Source of the DNA: CAVWDU01 sp963753815 | GTDB lineage: Bacteria; Pseudomonadota; Gammaproteobacteria; Pseudomonadales; Halieaceae | Direction of reading: 5' to 3' | DNA length: 64,000 nucleotides | Assembly: GCA_963753815.1 (NCBI GenBank) | Contig: CAVWDU010000003.1 | Coordinates: 1,984,001 to 2,048,000 of the forward strand | Part shown: piece by piece, positions 33,215 through 41,636 of the stretch | Numbering within the stretch: position 1 is the first letter of the stretch | Layout: each line of letters opens with the position of its first letter | Notes under the pieces: generated by a model | The model's input: the letters and a program-made list of their open reading frames with translations, nothing else | Told to the model about the DNA's origin: nothing | The model's database searches: none | Made by a program: the position numbers and the translations under genes

Positions 33215-34588
33215 CTATATAATTTCAAAGTAGCGGCGCAACTGCCAGTCGGTAACCGCCTTGCGTTGCTGCTGTTCTTCCCACTCGCGGGTATAGGCAT
33301 AGTGCTCAACAAAGGCATCGCCAAACAACTCGCGTGCTGCAGTCGATTGACGCAGTCGCGAGGCTGCTTCGGTGAGTGTTTGTGGCAGTTGAAGCGCCGC
33401 GTCGGGCTTTGTCTCGTAGGCATTGCCGCTGGTCGGCGGGCCAGGTTCGCACTGCTGCTCGATGCCCCAGAGCCCGGAGCCGATCGCGGCAGCCAGAGCG
33501 AGGTAGGGGTTAATGTCGGCGGCGGCAATGCGATACTCCACCCGCTGTGAGGACGCGCTACCCGGGATGGCCCGCAACGCGCAAGTGCGATTGTCGACGC
33601 CCCAGGTGGCAGCGGTCGGCGCCCAAAATCCCGGCACCAGGCGGGTATAGCTATTACAGCTCGAAGCGATCATCGACAGCAATTCGGGCATCAGCTGCTG
33701 CTGTCCGCCAATAAACCAGCGCATCTCATCTGACATATTGCCAGCCTGTTGCGCATCGTAAAACGCATTGCTGCCATCCAGGCGCGCGAGCGATATATGC
33801 AGGTGGCCCGATTGCCCGGGATAGTCGTTCGACCATTTGGCCATGAAGTTGGCCATCATCTGGTTGCGCTGCGCCAGCACTTTGACAAAGGTTTTGAAGA
33901 GCACGGCGTTGTCGGCAGCGCGCAAGGCATCGCAGTATTCGAGCGCCGCCTCCAGTACCCCGGGCCCCGTTTCGGTATGCAAACCCTCCACCGGCATACC
34001 CATGGACTCGCTCATGTCGAGAATCTGGTGATAGATATCGGCGTGAGTGGAGCTGCGCAGGATCGAATAACCGAAATTGTCGGGAGTTATCGGCTGCAGT
34101 TGTCGATAATTCTTTTGCCGCACGCTGGCGGGTGTTTCGTTGAACAGGAAAAACTCAAACTCGGCAGCGGCGTTGGCGGTATAGCCACGCTTTTCCAGTC
34201 TGGCGAGTAGCCGTTTTAGTATTGACCGGGGGCAGACCGCAGCGGCTCGATCGCCGCTAAAGTCGGCGAGGAAGAGGACGGCACGCTGGTCTTCGCTGGG
34301 CAGGGCACGGCAACTGCCGGGGTCGATGCTGGCCCAGGCATCCGCGAAACCTTTGTCCCAGCCAGTGAAGGAGTCTTGCTGATACAGTTCATCGCTGCTG
34401 TCCCAGCCAAAAATGACGTCACAAAAGCCGAAGCCCTTGGCTAGTGCTGCTTCGAATTTGCGGCGACTGACGTACTTGCCCCGCAGGATGCCGTCGAGGT
34501 CGGTGACGGCAAGCTTGATATTGTCGATGCCACGTTGCTTGATGAAGTCAATGGCGCTTTTTACATCGCACACGTCTTTTTCCTGCAT
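33215..34588 (-). CDS. Glutamine-synthetase family protein (PuuA-like)
   Basis: A 457-residue ATP-dependent ligase of the glutamine-synthetase family. The beta-grasp segment (KLAVTDLDGILRGKYV) starts the N-terminal domain. Metal and substrate motifs follow: AAEFEFFLF (Glu), TETGPGVLE (Glu), SGHLHISL (His), and NRTCALRAIPG (Arg). The regulatory adenylylation Tyr motif of GlnA is not visible. Homologues ligate glutamate to amines (gamma-glutamylputrescine, -ethanolamide, -anilide). Pairing with an alcohol dehydrogenase suggests degradation of an amino-alcohol or polyamine, as inference. The start at 34588 has AAGGAAG eight bases upstream. Confidence 0.87.
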   Translation of the reverse strand: MQEKDVCDVKSAIDFIKQRGIDNIKLAVTDLDGILRGKYVSRRKFEAALAKGFGFCDVIFGWDSSDELYQQDSFTGWDKGFADAWASIDPGSCRALPSEDQRAVLFLADFSGDRAAAVCPRSILKRLLARLEKRGYTANAAAEFEFFLFNETPASVRQKNYRQLQPITPDNFGYSILRSSTHADIYHQILDMSESMGMPVEGLHTETGPGVLEAALEYCDALRAADNAVLFKTFVKVLAQRNQMMANFMAKWSNDYPGQSGHLHISLARLDGSNAFYDAQQAGNMSDEMRWFIGGQQQLMPELLSMIASSCNSYTRLVPGFWAPTAATWGVDNRTCALRAIPGSASSQRVEYRIAAADINPYLALAAAIGSGLWGIEQQCEPGPPTSGNAYETKPDAALQLPQTLTEAASRLRQSTAARELFGDAFVEHYAYTREWEEQQQRKAVTDWQLRRYFEII

Positions 34589-34814
34589 CTTGGTATCTTC
34601 CTTCGCTAAGCTGCGATTGAGTTGTGGAAATCGGCTTTGCGCTGCAAGCCCGACTTGCTCGTCGTTATCATAAACAGGCTCTTTCCACGGCACCAGACAA
34701 TTGTGCTCGCGGGTGCAGTTGCTGCAACAGCGGCGTTGTGGCGGCCCCGGGTGCGGGCGTGCAGCATGAACAAATTATAAATTTACAGCGTCGCGCGCTG
34801 TTGTTACTGTCGCT

Positions 34815-34956
34815 CGGGGACCTCTGATCAATACGGCGTCACCTCAGGCTTTGCGGCGCTCGTCAATGAGATCAACCATTGACCTTCGCACCGCGTATCG
34901 CCAGCCATCACCCAAGGCTCCGTTAAGGTACTACCCCATTGATCAGAGGTGCCCCG
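34815..34956. mobile_element. MITE-like element, copy B1
   Basis: A 142-bp sequence with terminal inverted repeats CGGGGACCTCTGATCAAT (34815-34832) and ATTGATCAGAGGTGCCCCG (34938-34956), differing by a single-base gap. The interior has no ORF. A diverged relative lies at 21929-22077. It is inserted between the glutamine-synthetase-like gene and the cytochrome P450 gene, about 60 bases before the latter's start, so it could affect that gene's promoter. The termini look like those of a DDE insertion sequence that is not itself in the window. Confidence 0.75.
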
Positions 34957-35016
34957 GATAAGAGGATGTTACTGTTAAGCCGCCAGCGGCGATGTCAACA
35001 ATAACGAGGAACCACG

Positions 35017-36264
35017 ATGGCGAAATGTCCTTATGCCAATATGCTCGATCCCGAATTCTTCGCCGAGGGACATCACCAGCATAAAATCGCCGACATTCGC
35101 CGCTGCGGCGGCGCTGTAGTCAAGATTGATGACCCCATCAGCGGCGTTCCTTACTGGGCGATTATGACGCGCAAGGCCTGCGACTATGTTTCGAAACACC
35201 CGGAAGTGTTTTCGAGCCAGGCGCGAACCGCTATTCCCCACGAATTTGACCAGTCGATGGTTGACGACGTTCATAGCCAGATGCTGATTAACATGGATTC
35301 GCCCCACCATATCAAGCATCGGCGCATTACTCGCAATGCCTTTACCGTCAAAGCGGTAGCCTCTTACGAGCCGCGTTTTCGGGAGCACGCTCGCAAGATT
35401 GTCGATGCCGTGGCCCAGAGGGGGGAATGCGAGTTTGTGTTGGACGTGGCCGCCGAGTTGCCCCTGATTGCCATTCTTGAATTGTGTGGGGTGCCGTTGC
35501 AAGATCGTCACGATTTTTTCAACTGGACTAATACCATGATCTTCCGTGACGATGAGGCGGATCCGGTCGCCGCCCAGGCTGCCGCCGAGCTGGCGTCCAT
35601 GGAGATGCTCGCTTACGCCGCGAGGCTGGCCGAACAACACGATAAAAACCCCAGAAGCTTGATTCTCAGCGCCCTGCTTGACGGTGAGGTTGATGGCGAG
35701 CAGCTGTCGGTCGAGGAGTTTCAATGGTTCTTCCTGATGCTGATCGTGGCCGGCAATGAGAGTACCCGCACGGTTACCACCCATATGATGCGGCTGTTGA
35801 TTGAGCATCCGGAGCAATTGCAAATGCTGGTCGATCATCCCGAGATGATCGAAGCCGCGATTGAAGAAGCGCTGCGTTACAACCCGGCCTTTATGGTGAT
35901 GCGCCGCACCGCCCTCATAGATATCGAGTTGGAAGGGCAGCAGATTAAACGCGGCGACAAAGTGGTGATGTTCTACCACTCGGTCAACTTCGACGAGGCG
36001 GTGTTCGACGATGCGATGCGCTTTGACATTACCCGCGGCCAGCGTATGGGAAAAATAGCCAATGAGCACCGTGCCTTCGGCGTCGGCCAGCATTTCTGTC
36101 TGGGGTCTCACCTCGCGCGGCTGGAGCTGAAAGTGATGATGGAGGAGATTATTCCGCGACTGCGCAACCCGTCATTTGCCGGGCCTGTGCGCTATATCAA
36201 GGATTACTTCGTCAATGGTGTTGCTTCGATGCCGATACGCTTTGACCCTGAAGTTGTCGACTGA
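35017..36264 (+). CDS. Cytochrome P450
   Basis: A 415-residue soluble bacterial class-I P450 monooxygenase. The haem-thiolate signature FGVGQHFCLGSHLAR has the ligand Cys-361. EALR (284-287) is the ExxR helix-K motif. The I-helix reads AGNEST (245-250) with Thr for O2 activation; this AGNE form is common in sterol or terpene-oxidising CYPs such as CYP125/142, which is only suggestive. It needs a ferredoxin and reductase not encoded nearby. A GAGGAA site precedes the ATG. Followed by a CoA ligase (29 bases) and an NTF2-like protein, hinting at catabolism of a cyclic or steroid-like compound. Confidence 0.93.
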   Translation: MAKCPYANMLDPEFFAEGHHQHKIADIRRCGGAVVKIDDPISGVPYWAIMTRKACDYVSKHPEVFSSQARTAIPHEFDQSMVDDVHSQMLINMDSPHHIKHRRITRNAFTVKAVASYEPRFREHARKIVDAVAQRGECEFVLDVAAELPLIAILELCGVPLQDRHDFFNWTNTMIFRDDEADPVAAQAAAELASMEMLAYAARLAEQHDKNPRSLILSALLDGEVDGEQLSVEEFQWFFLMLIVAGNESTRTVTTHMMRLLIEHPEQLQMLVDHPEMIEAAIEEALRYNPAFMVMRRTALIDIELEGQQIKRGDKVVMFYHSVNFDEAVFDDAMRFDITRGQRMGKIANEHRAFGVGQHFCLGSHLARLELKVMMEEIIPRLRNPSFAGPVRYIKDYFVNGVASMPIRFDPEVVD

Positions 36265-36293
36265 TACCTGTATCCACCGCTGGACAAAGCCCC

Positions 36294-37871
36294 ATGACAG
36301 ATTCGCGTTTGCACTATCCGCCCCTGATGCCACAGCTGCTGATTGACGGACTCAACCGCTACAGCGAGCAACCCTGTCTTTATCTCGGCGACCGGGTTGC
36401 AAGTTATGCCGATGTCCGCGAGGCCACCAGCTGTATGGTGCAGGCATTGCAATCGAAAGGCCTCGGCGTGGGATCAAGAATCGCGGTGATCTCGGGCAAT
36501 CGCCCGGAGGTTCTGTCTAACATAGCCGCCATGCAATTGTCGGGCTGTTGCGGCACGCCCCTGCACCCGCTGGGGTCGCTGGATGATCATGCGTATGTGC
36601 TGCAGGACGCCGGCATCGACGCGCTGGTGTATGACCCCTCACTGTTTGAACTGCGAGCCCAGGAGCTGCAGCAGCGCGTGCCGGGTCTCAAACACCTGTT
36701 GGCGCTGGGCCCGAGCGAGGTCGGCGAGGACTATCTGGCATTGGCGAATACTTTTACCCCGCAGCCGCTGGTAGCACCGGATGTCAGCCCTCAGCAGGTG
36801 GCGTCGCTGAGTTACACTGGCGGCACCACTGGTAAGCCCAAAGGGGTGTTACAAACTTACGCGGCCACGGCGTATCTTACGATGATTCAGCAGGCAGAGT
36901 GGGAATTTCCCGAGGACCTGCGAATGCTGATTGCAACGCCGCTGTCCCATGCGGCGGCAGCATTTTTTATCCCGATATTGCAACGCGGTGGCGCCTTTTA
37001 TGTGATGCAGGGTTTTAGTCCGGCTGAATTTTTCGGGATGATCGAACAGCACCGCATTACCGCCACCATGTTGGTTCCGGTGATGCTTTACTATTTACTC
37101 GATTCACCCGAAGCGGCAGCGGCCGACATGTCCAGTATGCAGACCCTGTTCTACGGCGCGGCACCTATGAACCCGGTGCGTTTGCGCGAGGGTATCGAGA
37201 AGTGGGGGCAGGTGTTCTACCAATTCTATGGCCAGAACGAAGCCATTATGGCCTTGGCAACTATGCGCAGGGCCGAGCATGACCTCGCTGTGCCCGAGCG
37301 CCTGCTGTCCTGCGGGCGGCCTACACCCTGGATGCAGGTGCAACTGCTGGATGACAACAACCAGCCGGTCGCGACCGGCGAGCCCGGCGAGATCTGTGCC
37401 CGCGGCCCATTGGTGATGAAAGGCTATCATGGCCTGGCGCAAGAAACCGCCGAGGTCTTCGCCGGAGATTGGCTGCATACCGGTGATATCGGTCGTTTTG
37501 ACGATGAGGGTTTTCTTTATATCGTCGATCGCAAAAAAGATATGGTGGTGAGCGGTGGTTTCAATGTGTTTCCCCGCGAGGTGGAGGACGTGATTGCCGC
37601 TCATCCGGCGGTGGCCCAGGTGGCGGTAGTGGGGGTGCCCGATGAACGCTGGGGCGAAGCAGTAAAGGCCGTGATTGTACTCAAGCCCGGGTATGAGGCA
37701 TGCGCCGCCATCAGCGAGGAAATCATCGCCATGGTGAAGCAGGCGAAGGGATCGGTGCAGGCTCCTAAGAGTATCGACTTTGAAGCAATGATACCGATGA
37801 CCGCCGTGGGCAAACCTGACAAAAAAGCCATTAAAGCGCAATTCTGGCAGGGACAGCAGCGCTCGTTCTAG
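36294..37871 (+). CDS. AMP-forming acyl-CoA ligase
   Basis: A 525-residue ANL-superfamily enzyme that activates a carboxylic acid to acyl-AMP and then acyl-CoA. The P-loop-like A3 motif is SYTGGTTGKPKGV, the A5 region reads FYQFYGQNEAIM, A7 is YHTGDIG-like (LHTGDIGRFDDEGF), and A8/A10 are DRKKDMVVSGGFNVFP and the C-terminal Lys in TAVGKPDKKA. All catalytic motifs are intact. The likely substrate is a hydrophobic or ring acid made by the adjacent P450, as inference. It lies 29 bases after the P450 gene. Confidence 0.92.
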   Translation: MTDSRLHYPPLMPQLLIDGLNRYSEQPCLYLGDRVASYADVREATSCMVQALQSKGLGVGSRIAVISGNRPEVLSNIAAMQLSGCCGTPLHPLGSLDDHAYVLQDAGIDALVYDPSLFELRAQELQQRVPGLKHLLALGPSEVGEDYLALANTFTPQPLVAPDVSPQQVASLSYTGGTTGKPKGVLQTYAATAYLTMIQQAEWEFPEDLRMLIATPLSHAAAAFFIPILQRGGAFYVMQGFSPAEFFGMIEQHRITATMLVPVMLYYLLDSPEAAAADMSSMQTLFYGAAPMNPVRLREGIEKWGQVFYQFYGQNEAIMALATMRRAEHDLAVPERLLSCGRPTPWMQVQLLDDNNQPVATGEPGEICARGPLVMKGYHGLAQETAEVFAGDWLHTGDIGRFDDEGFLYIVDRKKDMVVSGGFNVFPREVEDVIAAHPAVAQVAVVGVPDERWGEAVKAVIVLKPGYEACAAISEEIIAMVKQAKGSVQAPKSIDFEAMIPMTAVGKPDKKAIKAQFWQGQQRSF

Positions 37872-37992
37872 CCACCGTTTCTCGCTGATTTTGAGCTGCA
37901 GCAGAATGGTTCGATGAATACAAGCCGCCGAATCGTCGAGATATGGCGGCTAGATATTGATAGGCGTAACAAACTCGGGGAGCTGGGCTATT

Positions 37993-38586
37993 ATGACTGA
38001 GGCAAAGCAGCAAGATGTATTGCTGACGAAAGCGGCCATGGGCATAGAGCCCGGCTTGCCCCTGCAGGTTTCCGGGGGTGGAATAGAGGCACTGCGGGCC
38101 GATATCCAGCGCTTGATGGATATAGAGGCGATCAAGCAACTCAAGCATGCGTATTTCCGTTGCCTCGATACCGCCAACTTCGAAGAGCAGGCAGAATTGG
38201 TGCACGATGACGTTACCGTCAACTTTGTCGGTGGCGGATATGAGTGGAAATTACAGGGTAAGCAGGCCTACATCGACGCGCAGAAAAAGGCTTTTCACAG
38301 GCAGTCTGTAGGGCAGCACAATGGGCACCATCCAGAAATCCAGATTCTCAGCGCGACCGAGGCGACGGGTATCTGGTACCTGTCTGACAATATGTGGGTT
38401 ACCAACTTTAATTTTTATACTACCGGCACCGCGCTGTACTGGGATCGCTATCTTAAGGTTGATGGTCGCTGGAAAATTCGCGAAACCAGCTACCGCCGCA
38501 TTTACGAAATTTCGCAGCTACTGGAAGAGAATCCGAGCTTTTCGGTGCATTACCTCGCCGGGCAGGGCGCAGAGGTACCGATCTGA
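37993..38586 (+). CDS. NTF2-like/SnoaL_4 protein (dehydratase-like)
   Basis: A 197-residue cytoplasmic protein with the SnoaL_4/NTF2-like cone fold. The core starts DIQRLMDIEAIKQLKHAYFRCLDT, followed by the acidic VHDDVTVNF strand and ending in the DGRWKIRETSYRRIYE strand. The group includes bile-acid 7-alpha-dehydratase-type and ring-hydroxylating dioxygenase small-subunit-like proteins. Together with the P450 and CoA ligase it supports a catabolic operon for a hydroxylated ring substrate. The ATG at 37993 is at the homologous start. Confidence 0.8.
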   Translation: MTEAKQQDVLLTKAAMGIEPGLPLQVSGGGIEALRADIQRLMDIEAIKQLKHAYFRCLDTANFEEQAELVHDDVTVNFVGGGYEWKLQGKQAYIDAQKKAFHRQSVGQHNGHHPEIQILSATEATGIWYLSDNMWVTNFNFYTTGTALYWDRYLKVDGRWKIRETSYRRIYEISQLLEENPSFSVHYLAGQGAEVPI

Positions 38587-39697
38587 AAAAGTCACGGTCC
38601 AACACCAGGGGCCCGCGCTCCAGTATTCACTAGCCGCTCGCAGCTGGGCGGGATCAGCATCGGGGCTTAAGTTTGCAGGTCGCCCTCTGGTATTGCTGTT
38701 CTCGCTCTGGGCCCTGGCTGGGCTGTGCGGCTACAGTCCGGGTCTGGCTGCTGCTCCCCACCGGCTAGCCTCGTCTACAACCCTACCCGCAGCAAGCACG
38801 GCGGCCACTGAACCGTTCGCCGCTGCCAGTGCTGTCGCATATACCACGCCCGGTGTGGGTAGCCAGACCACCAGTATCCAACAACTGGCATTATCGCTGG
38901 CGCGCCAGCCAGAGGCCAAGGCAGCGTTTGCGGTCGATGCGCTGAGCGAAATGGCGACGTCTCTGCAGGCTGAGACCGCTCTGGCGAGGCAGCAGGCTCG
39001 GGGTATTGACAGTGCTCGATCACTGCGGCGCTGGATCGCTGCCGTTGATGGTTATACCGCCCAAATCCTGGCGCTTGCTGGCTCAATAGATATCGGTACC
39101 CCGGTAGCGCTGTCGGTGGGTAAGGATAATGGCCTGTTTATTGTCGTGCGCGGCCAGTCGATTATGCTGAGTGCGCCGCGGCGTGAATTGCAGTCGTCGC
39201 TGGAACAAATGGTGATTAACCGCTTTTGCAGTCATCATCCCTGCGACGACAGCCTGCGCAGTCGCGCCACGGCAACCCAGGTTGGGGTCGCTGCCTCCCA
39301 GCCGCGCTGGAGTTTCAGTGATGGGGCGGGTCCATCCTGTGTCAGCGACGATGGCATCGTGTTGCAGTTCAGCAGTTCCTCCAGGCTTGGCGCCAAGCGC
39401 GAGTTCTGCCAGCAACTGGTGAGTGAGCTGCGGGTGATAGCTTTCACATTAAAGCAACAACAGCAGCAGGGTGTGCCGGTGGAGCTCGATGCGCTGAAAG
39501 TCTACGCAATTCCAGCTATGGCTGAGCACCAGCTCGACTTCAATACTGCCGGCAACTCGGCACAGCTTATTCTTCCTGTAAGTTATGCGATGCCGCAACT
39601 ATTGCAGCAGGCGCGACCCTGGATCAGGGCTCGTGCTGACAATCGCCGGGCGACTCTGGTGCTGGATAACGCCGAGGAGCTGTTTCGTTCCTGGTAG
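38462..39697 (+). CDS. Secreted protein of unknown function
   Basis: The frame ending at 39697 encodes a protein whose recognisable start is a hydrophobic export segment, RPLVLLFSLWALAGLCG, near 38680-38730, followed by an Ala/Thr/Ser-rich linker and a mixed globular domain (about 290 residues) with three or four Cys residues. The nearest in-frame ATG, 38462, lies inside the preceding NTF2-like gene in another frame and gives a non-homologous leader, so the true start is uncertain and may be non-ATG near 38590. No known domain. It lies directly after the NTF2-like gene on the same strand. Confidence 0.5.
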   Translation: MVAGKFAKPATAAFTKFRSYWKRIRAFRCITSPGRAQRYRSEKVTVQHQGPALQYSLAARSWAGSASGLKFAGRPLVLLFSLWALAGLCGYSPGLAAAPHRLASSTTLPAASTAATEPFAAASAVAYTTPGVGSQTTSIQQLALSLARQPEAKAAFAVDALSEMATSLQAETALARQQARGIDSARSLRRWIAAVDGYTAQILALAGSIDIGTPVALSVGKDNGLFIVVRGQSIMLSAPRRELQSSLEQMVINRFCSHHPCDDSLRSRATATQVGVAASQPRWSFSDGAGPSCVSDDGIVLQFSSSSRLGAKREFCQQLVSELRVIAFTLKQQQQQGVPVELDALKVYAIPAMAEHQLDFNTAGNSAQLILPVSYAMPQLLQQARPWIRARADNRRATLVLDNAEELFRSW

Positions 39698-39722
39698 TCA
39701 TAGGCCTGGTTGTGACGGACTA

Positions 39723-41579
39723 TTACAATCCCGGCTGCACTGGCTTGTCAGCATGAGCATCCGCCTCGCGATTGGCGTGCTGGTCGGCTGCCAGTACCTG
39801 GGAAAGGTCATCCAGCCGCTGGCGCACTGCAACGCCGTAGCTCTTATCGTCGCCCCAAAGTTCGCTCAACTCGAGCAGGCTCTGGTTGTCGTGTTCGCGG
39901 AACAAGGCGCCGGCACGCTCGGCCTGCTGCCGGGTCACGCCGAGCAAAGTGAGGGTGTCGACACCCAGGTCCAGCGCCGAGCCGAAGGTTTCGCGCTGCA
40001 TAGCATCCACACCGAGCCGCATCACCTCATAGGTATGTCGCCGGTCAATAGTGCGGGCCACGATTTTCAGCTTGGGAAAATGTTTTTTCGCGGTGCTGAT
40101 AATCTCCAGAGTCTTGTCCGGCAGGTCGACCGCCACCACCAACAAATCGGCTTCCCCCGCGCCAGCTGCACGCAACAGGTCGAAACGTGAGGCATCGCCA
40201 TAGAAGATCTTGTGACCGTAAACCCGCACCATATCGACCTGGCTCGGGCTGGACTCGAGTATCGTAGGATGGATACCCTGGGCAACCAGCAAGCGGCCTA
40301 CGATCTGGCCAAAGCGACCATAGCCGGCAATGATAACGCGGCCGCCGCTCTGGATCTCGTCATACTGCGGCTGGGTCTGGTCGCCGCTGCTGCGGCTCTG
40401 GAGTTTTTCATACCACAGCAGGAGCAGGGGTGTTGTCAGCATCGACAAGGCCACCACTACGGTCAGAAAGTTGGCCTGCGCGGCACTGAATACCCCCGAA
40501 TGCACCCCGAAACCGCCGAGCACAAAGGCAAATTCACCGCCCTGGGCGAGGGCCAGCACAAACAGCAGCTTCTGTCCGCTGGCAAGCTTGAATACCCATG
40601 CCAGCGCGGTCAGCACCGCCAGCTTGCAGGAGATCAACAGGGCCAGACAAAGGATGACCAGTGCCGGGCTTTTAAAAATAACCGAGAAATCGATATTGGC
40701 GCCAACCGAAATAAAGAACAGGCCCAGTAACAGGCCTTTAAACGGTTCGATATCCGTTTCCAGTTCATGCCGAAATTCGTTCTCGGCCAAAACCACGCCG
40801 GCGAGAAAGGTGCCCAGTGCCGCCGACAGGCCAATAGCCTGCATTAGCAGCGCCATGGTGATGACCAGCAGCAGGGCAAAGGCGGTAAATATTTCTCGCA
40901 GCCGGGTTTCGGCAATAAAACGAAATACAGGAAACGCTATCCAGCGCCCGCCGACCACGATCAGTCCCATCACCAGCATGATGGCTAGCAGTTGCGCCCA
41001 GCCCGGTAAGTGCGCAATCAGGGTCTGGTGTTGAGGTTCGCCGCCAACACCTACCCCGCTGTGGGCAAGTAAGGGAAACAGCGCCATTATGGGTATTACC
41101 GCGATGTCCTGGAACAGCAATACCGAGAAGGCATTCTGTCCGGCTTCAGACTTTAGCAGGCCTTTCTCGGCCAGGGACTGTAACACGATAGCCGTAGAGC
41201 TGAGAGCCAGCGTAAGCCCCAGCGCGATGGCGGTTTTGCTCGGCAGGTCGAGCACCACAATAGCGGCCAGGCCCAGCAGGGCGGCGGTCAATAACACCTG
41301 GCCGCCGCCCAAACCCAGCACGGCCCGGCGCAGGCTCCATAGCAGCGCCGGACGCAGCTCCAGACCTACCAAAAACAGCATCATCACTACACCGAATTCG
41401 GCAAAATGCATGACCGAGGTCTGGTCGCCCACCAGCGCCAGGCCGAAGGGGCCAATCACCATGCCCGCAATCAGGTAGCCGAGAACTGAGCCCAGCCCCA
41501 GGCGGCTGGCCAGGGGTACCGAAAGTACTGCTGCAGAGAGGTAGATAAATGAATATAAGAGAAAGTCTTGAGTGTCCAC
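39723..41579 (-). CDS. Glutathione-regulated-type potassium/proton antiporter (CPA2/Kef)
   Basis: A 618-residue inner-membrane cation/proton antiporter. The N-terminal half has about 12-13 hydrophobic segments with the GSVLGYLIAGMVIGP and DIAVIPIM motifs of CPA2 antiporters. The C-terminal half is a RCK/TrkA-N domain beginning GRVIIAGYGRFGQIVGRLL, which binds NAD or glutathione adducts in KefB/KefC. Such systems acidify the cytoplasm to resist electrophiles. The glutathione-binding residues cannot be verified by eye. The ancillary subunit KefF/KefG is not adjacent. Confidence 0.9.
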   Translation of the reverse strand: MDTQDFLLYSFIYLSAAVLSVPLASRLGLGSVLGYLIAGMVIGPFGLALVGDQTSVMHFAEFGVVMMLFLVGLELRPALLWSLRRAVLGLGGGQVLLTAALLGLAAIVVLDLPSKTAIALGLTLALSSTAIVLQSLAEKGLLKSEAGQNAFSVLLFQDIAVIPIMALFPLLAHSGVGVGGEPQHQTLIAHLPGWAQLLAIMLVMGLIVVGGRWIAFPVFRFIAETRLREIFTAFALLLVITMALLMQAIGLSAALGTFLAGVVLAENEFRHELETDIEPFKGLLLGLFFISVGANIDFSVIFKSPALVILCLALLISCKLAVLTALAWVFKLASGQKLLFVLALAQGGEFAFVLGGFGVHSGVFSAAQANFLTVVVALSMLTTPLLLLWYEKLQSRSSGDQTQPQYDEIQSGGRVIIAGYGRFGQIVGRLLVAQGIHPTILESSPSQVDMVRVYGHKIFYGDASRFDLLRAAGAGEADLLVVAVDLPDKTLEIISTAKKHFPKLKIVARTIDRRHTYEVMRLGVDAMQRETFGSALDLGVDTLTLLGVTRQQAERAGALFREHDNQSLLELSELWGDDKSYGVAVRQRLDDLSQVLAADQHANREADAHADKPVQPGL

Positions 41580-41636
41580 CGGTGAACGGGCTCCTTATGA
41601 ATTGCGGTCGAAATCCAGCTCACCCGGTGTATCACA

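Noticed and set aside
34975..36111. A 378-codon minus-strand frame across the cytochrome P450 gene
   Set aside because: It is the antisense shadow of a clearly functional P450; no family features on the minus strand.
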